Shown here in pieces: positions 33,319-41,499 of a stretch of DNA of 64,000 nt. The notes beneath the pieces are model-generated. The model was not told the DNA's origin, did not search any database, and worked only from the letters and a program-made list of their open reading frames with translations. Position numbers and translations under genes: made by a program. Every line of letters begins with the position of its first letter. The first letter of the stretch is position 1. The stretch comes from Novosphingobium barchaimii LL02 (lineage in GTDB: Bacteria > Pseudomonadota > Alphaproteobacteria > Sphingomonadales > Sphingomonadaceae). The DNA lies in NCBI RefSeq assembly GCF_001046635.1, contig NZ_KQ130456.1, forward strand, positions 383,501 to 447,500. Direction: 5' to 3'.

Positions 33319-34344
33319 ATGGACCGCGTGGTGCGCCGCAGCATTGCTCTCCTGACCATTGTTCCCATGCTGCTCTGGTTTACCTGGGGCCGCTCGGCGG
33401 TTTCGCCGCAAACAGCCGAAACCGATCTCACATTGGCGATTACGCCGCAGGATCTTCCGCCTGCGGACGTGCTTGGCCACTATCTCGGCCCTTTCCGGAT
33501 GGAAGGTGCATGGCAGTTCAAGTCCACCAACCCGAAGGTCTTTGGCTATTCCGCCCTGATCGCTCGGCCGGGTGGGCGTTTGCTTGCTTTCAGCGACGCC
33601 GGGGCGGTCTTGTCGTTTACACCGCCGGGGGCGGAAGCGAAAAAACCAATCGCAAGGTGGTTATGGCCATCGCCCGAGGGGGAAGGTGGAAAGGCCGGAC
33701 AGGACGTCGAGTCTGCGACCCGCGACCCGCGAACAGGTCGTTACTGGCTGGGGGTGGAAGGCGCCAACGAGATCGTGCGCCTTTCCCCCAGACTGGGAGA
33801 AACGGGCCGGATCGCGCCCAAGGCGATGGCGGGTTGGGGTTACAATACCGGGGCTGAAGCGATGACGCGGCTGCCGGATGGGCGTTTCGTGGCGATTCGC
33901 GAAGTGACGCCGTCATGGTCCGAATCGCGGATGCATGACGGTGTGCTATTCTCCGGTGATCCGATCGAGCACCCTAACGCGCGCAAATTCAGCTTCGATG
34001 GGCCCGACAACTTCTCGGTCGTCGACATGGCCATGCTGCCCGATGGACGTGCGTTAATTCTCATGCGGCGGCTGCTCTGGCCGATGCCGCTGCGTTTTGC
34101 TGGGCGGATCGTCATCGTCGACACCGCGAAGATTCGGCCCGGCACGGTGCTTCGCTCGGCAACGCTGGCATCGCTGGCCTCGATTCTGCCGGTCGACAAT
34201 TTCGAGGCGATCGCGGCGGTGCCGCGGGCGGATGGCCGCATCACCGTGTGGGTGATGTCTGATGACAACAAGATGCGCGTGTTGCAGCGGACCTTGCTGT
34301 GGAAGCTGTCGGTCGATCCGGCGAAGCTGCCCTGGCCCGAATAG
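33319..34344 (+). CDS. Esterase-like activity of phytase family protein
   Basis: A 341-residue exported protein. The N-terminus is a signal or anchor (SIALLTIVPMLLWFTWG). The rest is a six-bladed-propeller-like domain of the 'esterase-like activity of phytase' family, with GYSALIARPGGRLLAFSDAG, RYWLGVEGANEIVRL, EAMTRLPDGRFVAIRE and the late NFEAIAAVPRADG. Real esterase or phytase activity is not shown for most members. It follows the M23 peptidase gene by 35 bases and is the last gene before a strong terminator. Confidence 0.85.
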   Translation: MDRVVRRSIALLTIVPMLLWFTWGRSAVSPQTAETDLTLAITPQDLPPADVLGHYLGPFRMEGAWQFKSTNPKVFGYSALIARPGGRLLAFSDAGAVLSFTPPGAEAKKPIARWLWPSPEGEGGKAGQDVESATRDPRTGRYWLGVEGANEIVRLSPRLGETGRIAPKAMAGWGYNTGAEAMTRLPDGRFVAIREVTPSWSESRMHDGVLFSGDPIEHPNARKFSFDGPDNFSVVDMAMLPDGRALILMRRLLWPMPLRFAGRIVIVDTAKIRPGTVLRSATLASLASILPVDNFEAIAAVPRADGRITVWVMSDDNKMRVLQRTLLWKLSVDPAKLPWPE

Positions 34345-34382
34345 GCGCGCAATAGGGGGCATCGATGGCGATAGCGGACGCG

Positions 34383-34418
34383 AAAAAGCGCGCGAAGCAT
34401 CGCTTCGCACGCTTTTTT
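34383..34418. terminator. Bidirectional intrinsic terminator
   Basis: Arms 34383-34398 (AAAAAGCG..GCGAAGC) and 34402-34418 (GCTTCGC..CGCTTTTTT) pair around a three-base loop with one bulge-like mismatch. The A and T tracts make it work for the plus-strand gene ending at 34344 and the minus-strand rpmB ending at 34463. Confidence 0.85.
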
Positions 34419-34462
34419 CAAGCCAGTATCCCGACGCGCTCTCCCTAAGGAGAGCTACGCAA

Positions 34463-34747
34463 TCAGGCTGCCTGCTTCTTCTTCAGCTCGCGCTTCACCT
34501 TGACGGCGTTCGGCGACAGCTTGATGTCCGAGGTCTTCAGCAGCCAGTTGTCCAGGCCGCCGTTGTGCTCGACCGAACGCAGGCCGTGCGTCGAGACGCG
34601 GAACTTGAAGCTGCGCTCCAGGCCGTCCGACAGCAGGGTCACGTTCTGCAGGTTGGGAAGGAAGACGCGCTTGGTCTTGTTGTTGGCGTGGCTGACGTTG
34701 CAGCCGACCTGGCGGCCCTTGCCAGTCAGTTCGCAGATGCGGGACAT
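34463..34747 (-). CDS. rpmB: 50S ribosomal protein L28
   Basis: A 94-residue basic protein of the large ribosomal subunit. [20 protein letters not shown] with [16 protein letters not shown] and [20 protein letters not shown] are diagnostic for alphaproteobacterial L28, which is longer than the 78-residue E. coli form because of a C-terminal [12 protein letters not shown] extension. The zinc-type CxxC of some L28 proteins is absent. A good promoter lies upstream and a terminator downstream, so it is a single-gene unit. rpmG is not adjacent. Confidence 0.97.
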   Translation of the reverse strand: MSRICELTGKGRQVGCNVSHANNKTKRVFLPNLQNVTLLSDGLERSFKFRVSTHGLRSVEHNGGLDNWLLKTSDIKLSPNAVKVKRELKKKQAA

Positions 34748-34798
34748 AACTACTCTCGCTCGAAAAAGATCTGTTGCCGTGGATCACGGGAAGGCGCG

Positions 34799-34827
34799 CC
34801 ATTAGCGATTCCCTCACGCAAGGTCAA
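34799..34827 (-). promoter_or_regulatory. Sigma-70-type promoter of rpmB
   Basis: On the minus strand TTGACC (34827-34822) and TAATGG (34804-34799) are separated by exactly 17 bases. Transcription would begin near 34792, giving a leader of about 45 bases before the rpmB ATG. Confidence 0.65.
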
Positions 34828-34863
34828 GTTGCGCACAGGTTTTTGGCAGGCTAGCGCGAAACG

Positions 34864-35319
34864 ATGACACGATGGCCTCTTCCCGAATACATGGCGCTGG
34901 CCCTTTCGCAAGCCCGCGAAGCCGCGATTTCAGGCGAAGTGCCCATCGGTGCGGTCGTGGTGAAAGACGGCGCGGTGATCGCGCTGGGCCGCAATGGCCC
35001 GCGCGAAAAACATGACCCCACCAGTCACGCGGAAATCGAAGCGATTCGCGCCGCCGCCCGCATTCTCGGCAACGAACGCCTCGAAGGGTGCGAACTGTGG
35101 GTCACGCTGGAGCCCTGCGCGATGTGCGCCGGGGCCATCGCCCATGCCCGCATCGCCAAGCTCTACTACGGCGCTGCAGACCCCAAGGGCGGGGCGGTGG
35201 AGCACGGTGCGCGGGTGTTCGAGCACCCGCAGTGCCTGCACCGGCCCGAGGTCTACACGGGCATCGGGGAAGCCGAATCGGCGGAAATGCTGCGAGGGTT
35301 CTTCCGCGAGAGGCGTTAA
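34864..35319 (+). CDS. tadA: tRNA-specific adenosine-34 deaminase
   Basis: A 151-residue zinc deaminase that converts A34 of tRNA-Arg(ACG) to inosine. The catalytic HAE is at His55/Glu57 and the zinc cysteines at Cys85/Cys88 in PCAMC, all intact; VPIGAVVVKDG precedes them. Length fits bacterial TadA. Its stop codon overlaps that of the converging RNase T2 gene by four bases, so no terminator separates them. Confidence 0.95.
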   Translation: MTRWPLPEYMALALSQAREAAISGEVPIGAVVVKDGAVIALGRNGPREKHDPTSHAEIEAIRAAARILGNERLEGCELWVTLEPCAMCAGAIAHARIAKLYYGAADPKGGAVEHGARVFEHPQCLHRPEVYTGIGEAESAEMLRGFFRERR

Positions 35320-36020
35320 AGCCCGCGCCAGATCTTCAGCGGTGCCGAATCGGCCGGGCCGAACTGGCGGGGCGCGCAGCGTCCGGGGCGGAAATCCTTG
35401 CCGTAGCAAAGCTGGATTTCGCGCAGCCACCCGGTGCGGCTCATCTCTATGCCGACCGATTCGCGGCTCCAGCCCCGATTCGCCGCGACAAATTCCTCGC
35501 GCAGGTCACCGGCGGTCAGGCCCTTCTTGCGGGAGAGGCGGTCCACGTCCGGCCAGCGCAGCGAGCGCCACAGGATCGCACTGACGCGGAAATACTTCTC
35601 CGGCGTTTTGGTCATGCAGCTGCCGTGCTTGGCCCATTCGTGCGCCAGCAGGCCGGGGGAGGGGGTCATGCACAGATGTTCGCGCAGCACCTGCGGAGAG
35701 GGCGCGGCCTGGGCCCCGCACCACTGCGGTGAAGGTCCGCGCGCCGATTCGGGCCACAAGCCATGCAGAATGAAGCCGAATCGCCCGTTCGCCTTCGCGC
35801 ACTGCATCGACCGGGTATCGCCGCTGGTCTTGCAGTGGTCGGGCGACCAGCTTGCCGCGAGGGTATAGGCGTTGATCGGCGTGCGCCGCACCGGGCCGTC
35901 AGGACTGATCGGCCGAACCGGCGCGATCGTCGGCGGGACGGAGCATTGGTAGGCCTGCGCCCGCACGGCAGAGGGCATCGCGGCAAGCAAGGCCGCCGCA
36001 AGCGCCCCCGCCGCCCTCAC
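35316..36020 (-). CDS. Ribonuclease T2 family protein
   Basis: A 234-residue exported RNase T2. The signal peptide is RAAGALAAALLAAMPSAVRAQA. Both catalytic segments are present: CAS-1 FILHGLWPE and CAS-2 HEWAKHGSC, with two active-site histidines; six or more cysteines would form disulfides. It would cut RNA without base specificity in the periplasm or outside. I chose GTG 36020, whose GTGA overlaps the nadC stop; the frame extends upstream inside nadC as a shadow. Coupling to nadC is unusual: the pair could link extracellular RNA use and NAD synthesis, but this is speculative. Confidence 0.9.
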   Translation of the reverse strand: MRAAGALAAALLAAMPSAVRAQAYQCSVPPTIAPVRPISPDGPVRRTPINAYTLAASWSPDHCKTSGDTRSMQCAKANGRFGFILHGLWPESARGPSPQWCGAQAAPSPQVLREHLCMTPSPGLLAHEWAKHGSCMTKTPEKYFRVSAILWRSLRWPDVDRLSRKKGLTAGDLREEFVAANRGWSRESVGIEMSRTGWLREIQLCYGKDFRPGRCAPRQFGPADSAPLKIWRGL

Positions 36021-36877
36021 AGCGGCGTGAAGTCCAGGCCGATGTCGGCAGCCGGTGCGCTCTGGGTCAGGCGGCCGACGGAGACGAAGGTGACGCCGGT
36101 GGCGGCGATGGCGCCGATGGTGGCAAGGTTCACACCGCCGGAAGCCTCCGTGGGGACCCGCCCGGCGACTAGCGCCACCGCTTCGCGAAGCATATCCGGG
36201 CCCATGTTGTCGAGCAGCAGGTGATGCGCGCCCGCCGCGATGGCAGGCTCGATCTGGTCCAGACGGTCGACCTCGCAGATGATCTGCGAAACACCCGCCG
36301 CCTTGGCCCGCGCCACCGCGGGGCCGACTCCGCCCGCGACCAGCACATGATTGTCCTTGATCATCGCGGCATCCCACAAGCCCATGCGGTGGTTGCGGGC
36401 GCCGCCCTGGCGGGTCGCATACTTTTCCAGATGGCGCAGGCCGGGAATGGTCTTGCGCGTGTCCAGCAGCGTTCCATGGCCAGCCATCGCGTCTACGTAT
36501 TCACTCGTCATCGTGGCGATGCCGGAAAGATGCTGCACGGTGTTGAGAGCGCTGCGCTCGGCCGTAAGCATGGCACGGGCGTTGCCTGTAAGACGCATCA
36601 GTTCCGACCCGGCCGGAACCTGAGTGCCCTCCGCGACGAGAATTTCGATCTCCATTGCCGGGTCGAGCTTTTTGAAGAACGCCGCCGCGATGGGAAGGCC
36701 GGCGACGGTGATCGCATCGCGCGAATCCATCACCCCGGAAAACCGCGCGTCAGCCTCGATCACGCTTTGCGAGGTGACATCCACGCCGCCGCCGGGAAGG
36801 CCGACGCCGAGGTCCTCGGCAAGAGTTGCGTCGACGAAGGCGGCTAGGTCGAGACCGTAGATCGAGAACGAAGTCAT
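36017..36877 (-). CDS. nadC: Nicotinate-nucleotide pyrophosphorylase (quinolinate phosphoribosyltransferase)
   Basis: A 286-residue enzyme that makes nicotinate mononucleotide from quinolinate and PRPP. Diagnostic blocks are LAEDLG near the N-terminus, ERSALNTVQHLSGIAT, DTRKTIPGLRHLEKYA, GGARNHRMGLWDAAMIKDNH cut at NHRMGLWDAAMIKDNH, and VEASGGVNL-like TEASGGVNL. Its product is the substrate of NadD encoded at 13.8 kb. ATG 36877 is the family start; the longer frame from 36940 is rejected. Upstream lies repeat copy B. Confidence 0.96.
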   Translation of the reverse strand: MTSFSIYGLDLAAFVDATLAEDLGVGLPGGGVDVTSQSVIEADARFSGVMDSRDAITVAGLPIAAAFFKKLDPAMEIEILVAEGTQVPAGSELMRLTGNARAMLTAERSALNTVQHLSGIATMTSEYVDAMAGHGTLLDTRKTIPGLRHLEKYATRQGGARNHRMGLWDAAMIKDNHVLVAGGVGPAVARAKAAGVSQIICEVDRLDQIEPAIAAGAHHLLLDNMGPDMLREAVALVAGRVPTEASGGVNLATIGAIAATGVTFVSVGRLTQSAPAADIGLDFTPL

Positions 36878-36932
36878 GCTCGCGTCTTTTGCGCGTTCGT
36901 CAGGCGTTGTCGAGTGAAGAAGGGGTAGTTCT

Positions 36933-37141
36933 GGGGCCATCGCCCCAGACCCCGGGAATGTCGACGTCGTGCGCGGCGCGGCATCTGTGGTCTTTGAGAG
37001 GGGCGGCGGAGCCGCCTTCCCATATCGGAGCCGCGTTTAGCGCTACATCTATACATGGCCTGCGGCGCGGAGGGGCGGGCTTTGCACTGCGCCTCTGCCC
37101 GCGCAGCGACGACGGTAATGGGGTGCAGGGGCGATGGCCCC
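36933..37141. repeat. MITE-like intergenic element, family 1, copy B
   Basis: The left end 36933-36953 (GGGGCCATCGCCCCAGACCCC) minus its last base matches copy A, and the right end (37113-37141, read in reverse complement) begins GGGGCCATCGCCCC and ends in the same TTACCG as copy A. The 209-bp element fills almost the whole 284-base gap between nadC and the LytTR regulator gene. The core (about 150 bases) is not similar to copy A over its length and has no believable gene. Confidence 0.7.
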
Positions 37142-37161
37142 TGCGTCTTTCCCTCAAAACC

Positions 37162-37959
37162 TCAATGAACGAACCGCGCGATCACATCCCGGTACGAACG
37201 CGAGACCTTCACCTGAGCGCCCGAATCCAGCACCAGGAAGCATTCCCCGTTCGTATGCGGCTTCACCTGACGCACCTGGTTGAGGTTAACGATCGTCGAG
37301 CGGTGCACGCGCTGGAACACGCGCGGGTCGAGGCGGCGTTCGAGGTCTTTCATCGTCTCGCGCAGGATCAGCGAGTTGTCGGCGGTGCGGATGCACATGT
37401 AATCGCCGGCGGCTTCGATGTGTTCGATCGAATCGACATCGATGCGGAAGATCTGGCCGCGATCCTTGATGTTGATGAGCTTTTCGTAGCGATCCGCGCC
37501 CGGATCGGTTTCCTCGGGCATATGGTCGACCGCATCGGGGGCCACTTCGGCGAGGACGGTCTTGAGCTTTTCGGCTTCTTCGGACGAGCGCTTTTCCGAC
37601 AGGCGCTGGCGCACGCGGGCCAGGGTGTCGTCCAGCTTGCTCTCGTCGACAGGCTTCATCAGGTAGTTCACCGCGTTGGCCTCGAAGGCGCGGACGGCGT
37701 GTTCCTGATAGGCGGTGACGAAGACGAACAGCGGCGGTTCGATTTCCATCACGCCCTTAACCACCGAGAAGCCGTCGAAGCCTGGCATCTGGATGTCGAG
37801 GAAGACGAGGTCGGGTTTTTCCGTCTTGATCTTGCGGATCGCCTCGCGCCCGTTGGCGCATGTGTCGATGATTTCCACATCGGGGTATTTTTCGAGGCGC
37901 AATTGCAGCCCCTGGATGGCGAGTTTCTCGTCGTCGACAAGGATCGTGCGAATGGTCAT
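37162..37959 (-). CDS. LytTR family response regulator
   Basis: A 265-residue two-component regulator. The receiver domain (1-120) has the acidic pocket ILVDDE, the phosphate-accepting Asp in LVFLDIQMPG and the conserved Lys in YLMKPVDE. The LytTR DNA-binding domain occupies about 160-262 (RIDVDSIEHIEAAGDYMCI, then FQRVHRSTIVNLNQV and LVLDSGAQVKVSRSYRD). It should be activated by the LytS-like kinase encoded 63 bases upstream in the same direction. Target genes are unknown. ATG 37959 (MTIRTILVDDE) is the domain-consistent start. Confidence 0.93.
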   Translation of the reverse strand: MTIRTILVDDEKLAIQGLQLRLEKYPDVEIIDTCANGREAIRKIKTEKPDLVFLDIQMPGFDGFSVVKGVMEIEPPLFVFVTAYQEHAVRAFEANAVNYLMKPVDESKLDDTLARVRQRLSEKRSSEEAEKLKTVLAEVAPDAVDHMPEETDPGADRYEKLINIKDRGQIFRIDVDSIEHIEAAGDYMCIRTADNSLILRETMKDLERRLDPRVFQRVHRSTIVNLNQVRQVKPHTNGECFLVLDSGAQVKVSRSYRDVIARFVH

Positions 37960-38022
37960 CAGTTGTTTTCTCCGGACCGGCAAACGCGCGCGGGCCAAAA
38001 TTGTTTCATCGCCAGAAATTAA

Positions 38023-39183
38023 TCATCGGGCCGCCTGATAAAGGCGGCCGGGTTCGCTGATGTCCTGCGTGGGTTCGCGGCGGTCTACCGGCAGCTCGAT
38101 GACGACCGCGAAGCCGCCTTCCAGCGGTTCGATCGTCTCGAAGCGGTGGTTTTCGCCATAGGCCTGCGACAGGCGGTCACGAATATTCGCCAAGCCGACG
38201 CCAGTCGAAACCGGCTCCCCTCCATCGTAGGTCATGCCCGACAACCTGTTGTCCGTCGTGGGGCTTTGCAAGCCCGGTCCGGTGTCGGAGACGGTGATGC
38301 GAAGCATCGGACCGACGAGTTGCGTGGCGATGGTGATCTCGGCCCCCATCTCCTGCTGGCTGACCGCGTATTTGATGGCATTTTCCACCAGCGGCTGGAG
38401 CAGCAGCGAGGGCAGCAGCGCGGTTTCGGTGGAGGCGTCGATGTCAAAGGTGGTGCGCAGGCGTTCCTCGAATCGCATCCGCTCGATATCGAGGTAGAGT
38501 TGCAGCGTTTCCACTTCCTGCGCCACGGTGACGCGCGCGGAAGGCTTGTTGACCAAGGTGTAGCGCAGGAACGAGGACAGCCGGCTGAGCATCGCGTTGG
38601 CCGGCTCGGTCTGTTTGAGCAGCACCAGCGTGGAAATCGAGTTCAGGGTGTTGAACAGGAAGTGCGGGTTGAGCTGGTAGCGCAGCATGGCGAGCTGGGC
38701 GCTGGTGGCCTGATTTTCCAGCCGGATCAGCTGGTCGTTCTGTTCTTCCACCTGAAGGTAGAAGTTGACCATGTAATAAAGCGCGGTCCAGGCGCCCAGC
38801 AGCGTGGCGTCGAGGTAGAACACGCCCAGGAACAGCAGGGTGAAGCTGGCGTCGCCCTCCACCCGCCAGAGCGACACCACCCAGGCGTCGATGAAGGCGT
38901 GCAGGCCCACCGCGAAGGGCAGGACCAGCGCGGTCAGCCCCCATGTGACCAGCGCGCGCCGGGTGATGAGGCTGCGGAATATCACCGAAAGCACGAGCGA
39001 GATCGAGAAGCCGGTGATCGTCGCGATCAGGACCAGCACCAGCGAGGCAAGCGGCAGGTCGTTGGCGACCGCCGACATCGTGCGCAATACGAAGGCGCCG
39101 CCCCATCCCACGAACTGGAGGCGCCAGAAGGCCCTGTCCTTGTTGGCGAAAAAGGGGATCGGCTGGATGGGCAGGACGCTCAT
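38023..39183 (-). CDS. LytS/AlgZ-type sensor histidine kinase
   Basis: A 386-residue membrane kinase. Four hydrophobic segments in the first about 150 residues (for example LPLASLVLVLIATITGFSIS) form the sensor part, with no large periplasmic domain. A short coiled coil is followed by the His_kinase domain with the phosphorylated histidine in LNPHFLFNTLNSIS and the ATPase motifs LVENAIKYAV and ITVSDTGPGL. This is the partner of the LytTR regulator next to it. The signal sensed is unknown; such small integral sensors often report membrane or cell-wall state. Confidence 0.93.
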   Translation of the reverse strand: MSVLPIQPIPFFANKDRAFWRLQFVGWGGAFVLRTMSAVANDLPLASLVLVLIATITGFSISLVLSVIFRSLITRRALVTWGLTALVLPFAVGLHAFIDAWVVSLWRVEGDASFTLLFLGVFYLDATLLGAWTALYYMVNFYLQVEEQNDQLIRLENQATSAQLAMLRYQLNPHFLFNTLNSISTLVLLKQTEPANAMLSRLSSFLRYTLVNKPSARVTVAQEVETLQLYLDIERMRFEERLRTTFDIDASTETALLPSLLLQPLVENAIKYAVSQQEMGAEITIATQLVGPMLRITVSDTGPGLQSPTTDNRLSGMTYDGGEPVSTGVGLANIRDRLSQAYGENHRFETIEPLEGGFAVVIELPVDRREPTQDISEPGRLYQAAR

Positions 39184-39246
39184 GGGGCCAGCCTAGCCGA
39201 ACTTACGCGAAAGCTGAAATCGGCGAGGGACCGTCACCATGCGTTA

Positions 39247-39945
39247 TCAACTTCCGCGCGCGGCCGTCACCGCGTCGGAGAGCTGGTCGATGCCCACGGC
39301 GCCGGCGATCAGCTTGTCGCCCGCGATCCAGCTGGGGGTGCCGGAAAAGCCCAGACGCTGGGCGACTTCGAGGTTGCGGGCCAGTTCGGCCTCCACCGTG
39401 GGGCTGGCGGCGATGTGGCGGGCGCGGTCCATGTCGAGGCCGATTTTCTGGGCGACGGCGGCGATGGTGGGTTCGTCGACCTGGCCGGCGGCGAACATGG
39501 CATCGTGGAACTGGGGGTACTTGCCCTGCTCGGCCGCGGCCAGCGCCATCTTGGCGGCGGCCGGGCTGTGCGGGCTGATGATCGGCAGTTCGCGCACGAC
39601 GATGCGCAGGTCCGGGTTCTTTGCGATCAGCTGGGTGACGTCGCCCAGGCTCTGGCGGCAGTACCCGCAGGCAAAGTCGGTGAATTCGACGAGCGTGACC
39701 TTGCCGTTCGGATTGCCCATCACGGCGCCGGGGAAGGGCGTTTCCACGTTCTGGCGCACACCGGCAAGCGCCTGCGAGGCCTGGCGCTTTTGCAGGTTGT
39801 CCATCGCCTGCGGCAGGATTTCGGGGTGATCGAGGATGTAATCGTGGACGACGTGTTCGACCGCGATGCGCCCGCCGTACCAGCCTCCCGCGCCTACCAC
39901 TACGAGGGCTGCGGCGATCATTGCGAACTTGGCGGTGTTGCCCAT
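39247..39945 (-). CDS. DsbA family thiol:disulfide protein
   Basis: A 232-residue protein with an N-terminal anchor or signal (FAMIAAALVVVGAGGWYGG), a short helical extension and a thioredoxin fold with active site FACGYCRQ. The cis-proline loop is SGTPSW. The CGYC sequence and the helical N-terminal extension (HDYILDHPEILPQAMDNLQK) match the BdbD/ScsC-like DsbA group that oxidises or isomerises disulfides in the periplasm. It may work with the DsbB encoded at 18.8 kb. It lies between the kinase gene and an M48 protease gene, all minus strand. Confidence 0.9.
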   Translation of the reverse strand: MGNTAKFAMIAAALVVVGAGGWYGGRIAVEHVVHDYILDHPEILPQAMDNLQKRQASQALAGVRQNVETPFPGAVMGNPNGKVTLVEFTDFACGYCRQSLGDVTQLIAKNPDLRIVVRELPIISPHSPAAAKMALAAAEQGKYPQFHDAMFAAGQVDEPTIAAVAQKIGLDMDRARHIAASPTVEAELARNLEVAQRLGFSGTPSWIAGDKLIAGAVGIDQLSDAVTAARGS

Positions 39946-40015
39946 TATTGTCCTGTCGATTTCATGTGCTGTGTGCGCCTGAGGCGGGCTTGAAGGCTGC
40001 TTTCAAAGCAGGCTC

Positions 40016-41377
40016 CTAGCGGCGCTTCTTGCCGCGTTCCAGTTCGGCGCGGGCCTGCATTTCGATATCCTGCGCGCGCAGCCAGTCGGGGGTGCCGGAT
40101 TTCAGCCCGCCTTCCGCCGCCTGCGCGCTGCGCAGCGCTTCTTCCATGTTGCCCGACATCACCTGCTGTTCGGCGCTGGCGAGGTAGGCGCGGGGCATGT
40201 CGCCGTTGGCGGCATAGATGACGCCCAGCTGATACCAGGCGAAGGGGTTCTCGCGGTCGCGGGCGACGGCGGTCTTGAGGACTTCCTGCGCTTCCTTGAA
40301 GTTGGCGGGGTCTTCGGTGGCGATCAGGGCGTGGCCGAACAGGGTGGCGATCAGCGGGGCGTTGCCCGAAAGCTCGGTCGCCTTGCGCAGCGGCACCATC
40401 GCCTCGGCGGGTTTGCCCGCTTCCAGCAGGATCTGGCCGTCCAGTTCGAGGAAATAGGGGTCATTCGGATCGGCGGCGATCAGGGCTTCGGTTTCGGCGC
40501 GGGCCTCGGCAAACTGCGATTCGCGGTGAAACGCATAAGCGCGGGCATAGCGGGCGGGCACCGAATTGTCGGTCATCGGGAACTTGCGCATGACCTCGCG
40601 CGGGGTGGCGAGATAGCCCAGCAGCTTGGCCTTCACGCGCACGAAGCGTTTCTGGATCGCCGCGTCGTCCGGCTTGTTCCAGGCCGGGTCCTTCTCGTAA
40701 GTGTCCTGAAGCGTGGCGATGCGGTCGCCGGTAAGGGGGTGGCTGGAATAGAATTCGTCGCCGTCCTTGGGCCGGTAGCCGTAGCGGAACTCCATGTTCT
40801 GCAGCTTCTTGAAGAATTCCACCGAGCCGCGCCCGCTGATCCCCGCCGTGGACAGGTACTGCGCGCCGGCGGCATCGGCGGATGCTTCCTGCGATCGGTT
40901 ATAGGCCAGATACTTGCCCATGGCCGCCGACTGCCCCGCCATGATGACGCCCATCGCCGCCTCGCCGCCGCCCGCGGCGGCAGCCGCCGCGCCCAGCAGC
41001 AGAGACAGCAGCGAGATGTTGGTCGCGCTTTTGCCGCCCATGTTCAGCACGGCATGGCCGCCGGTGACGTGGCCCAGTTCGTGCGCGATCACGCCCTGCA
41101 CTTCGGCGGCGGTGTCGGCCTCGTCGATGAGGCCGGAATTGACGTAGACCGCCTGCCCGCCCGCGACGAAGGCGTTCACCGACCCGTCGTTGACCAGCAC
41201 GATGTCGACATTGTTCACGCCCAGCCCCGATGCCTTCACCAGCGGCGCGGCCATGTCGTGCAGCAGGGCCTCGGTCTCGGCGTCGCGCAGGATCGACTGC
41301 GCGCTTGCGGGGATGGCGGACAGCCCCAGAAGCGCGGGAATCGCGAGGATCAATGCGGGAATTCGCAGCTTCGGCAT
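40016..41377 (-). CDS. M48 family metalloprotease with TPR repeats (BepA/YfgC-like)
   Basis: A 453-residue exported zinc protease. The signal peptide ends after AIPASAQ. The M48 domain has HELGH at 99-103 and the third ligand Glu in RSQEASADAAGAQYL; a Gly/Ala-rich hydrophobic stretch between them may cap the active site. The C-terminal about 150 residues are tetratricopeptide repeats (for example ARAETEALIAADPNDPYFLE). This is the BepA arrangement: in E. coli it assists or degrades outer-membrane LptD/BAM assembly intermediates. The DsbA-like gene next to it fits, because LptD needs disulfides. Confidence 0.92.
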   Translation of the reverse strand: MPKLRIPALILAIPALLGLSAIPASAQSILRDAETEALLHDMAAPLVKASGLGVNNVDIVLVNDGSVNAFVAGGQAVYVNSGLIDEADTAAEVQGVIAHELGHVTGGHAVLNMGGKSATNISLLSLLLGAAAAAAGGGEAAMGVIMAGQSAAMGKYLAYNRSQEASADAAGAQYLSTAGISGRGSVEFFKKLQNMEFRYGYRPKDGDEFYSSHPLTGDRIATLQDTYEKDPAWNKPDDAAIQKRFVRVKAKLLGYLATPREVMRKFPMTDNSVPARYARAYAFHRESQFAEARAETEALIAADPNDPYFLELDGQILLEAGKPAEAMVPLRKATELSGNAPLIATLFGHALIATEDPANFKEAQEVLKTAVARDRENPFAWYQLGVIYAANGDMPRAYLASAEQQVMSGNMEEALRSAQAAEGGLKSGTPDWLRAQDIEMQARAELERGKKRR

Positions 41378-41499
41378 CGTTCCTCTTGGGGACCGGACGG
41401 GCTTAACCGGCGATGAAGACGCCGGCGGGATCGTCCTTGTCTAAAGAGGGTGGGGGCGCGAGGGAAGCGTTGCAAGGCCCCCTTCGCCCCTGACCGCGA

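Noticed and set aside
38146-39993. 615-codon plus-strand frame opposite the kinase and DsbA genes
   Set aside because: Antisense shadow of LytS-type kinase and DsbA, both with intact catalytic motifs.
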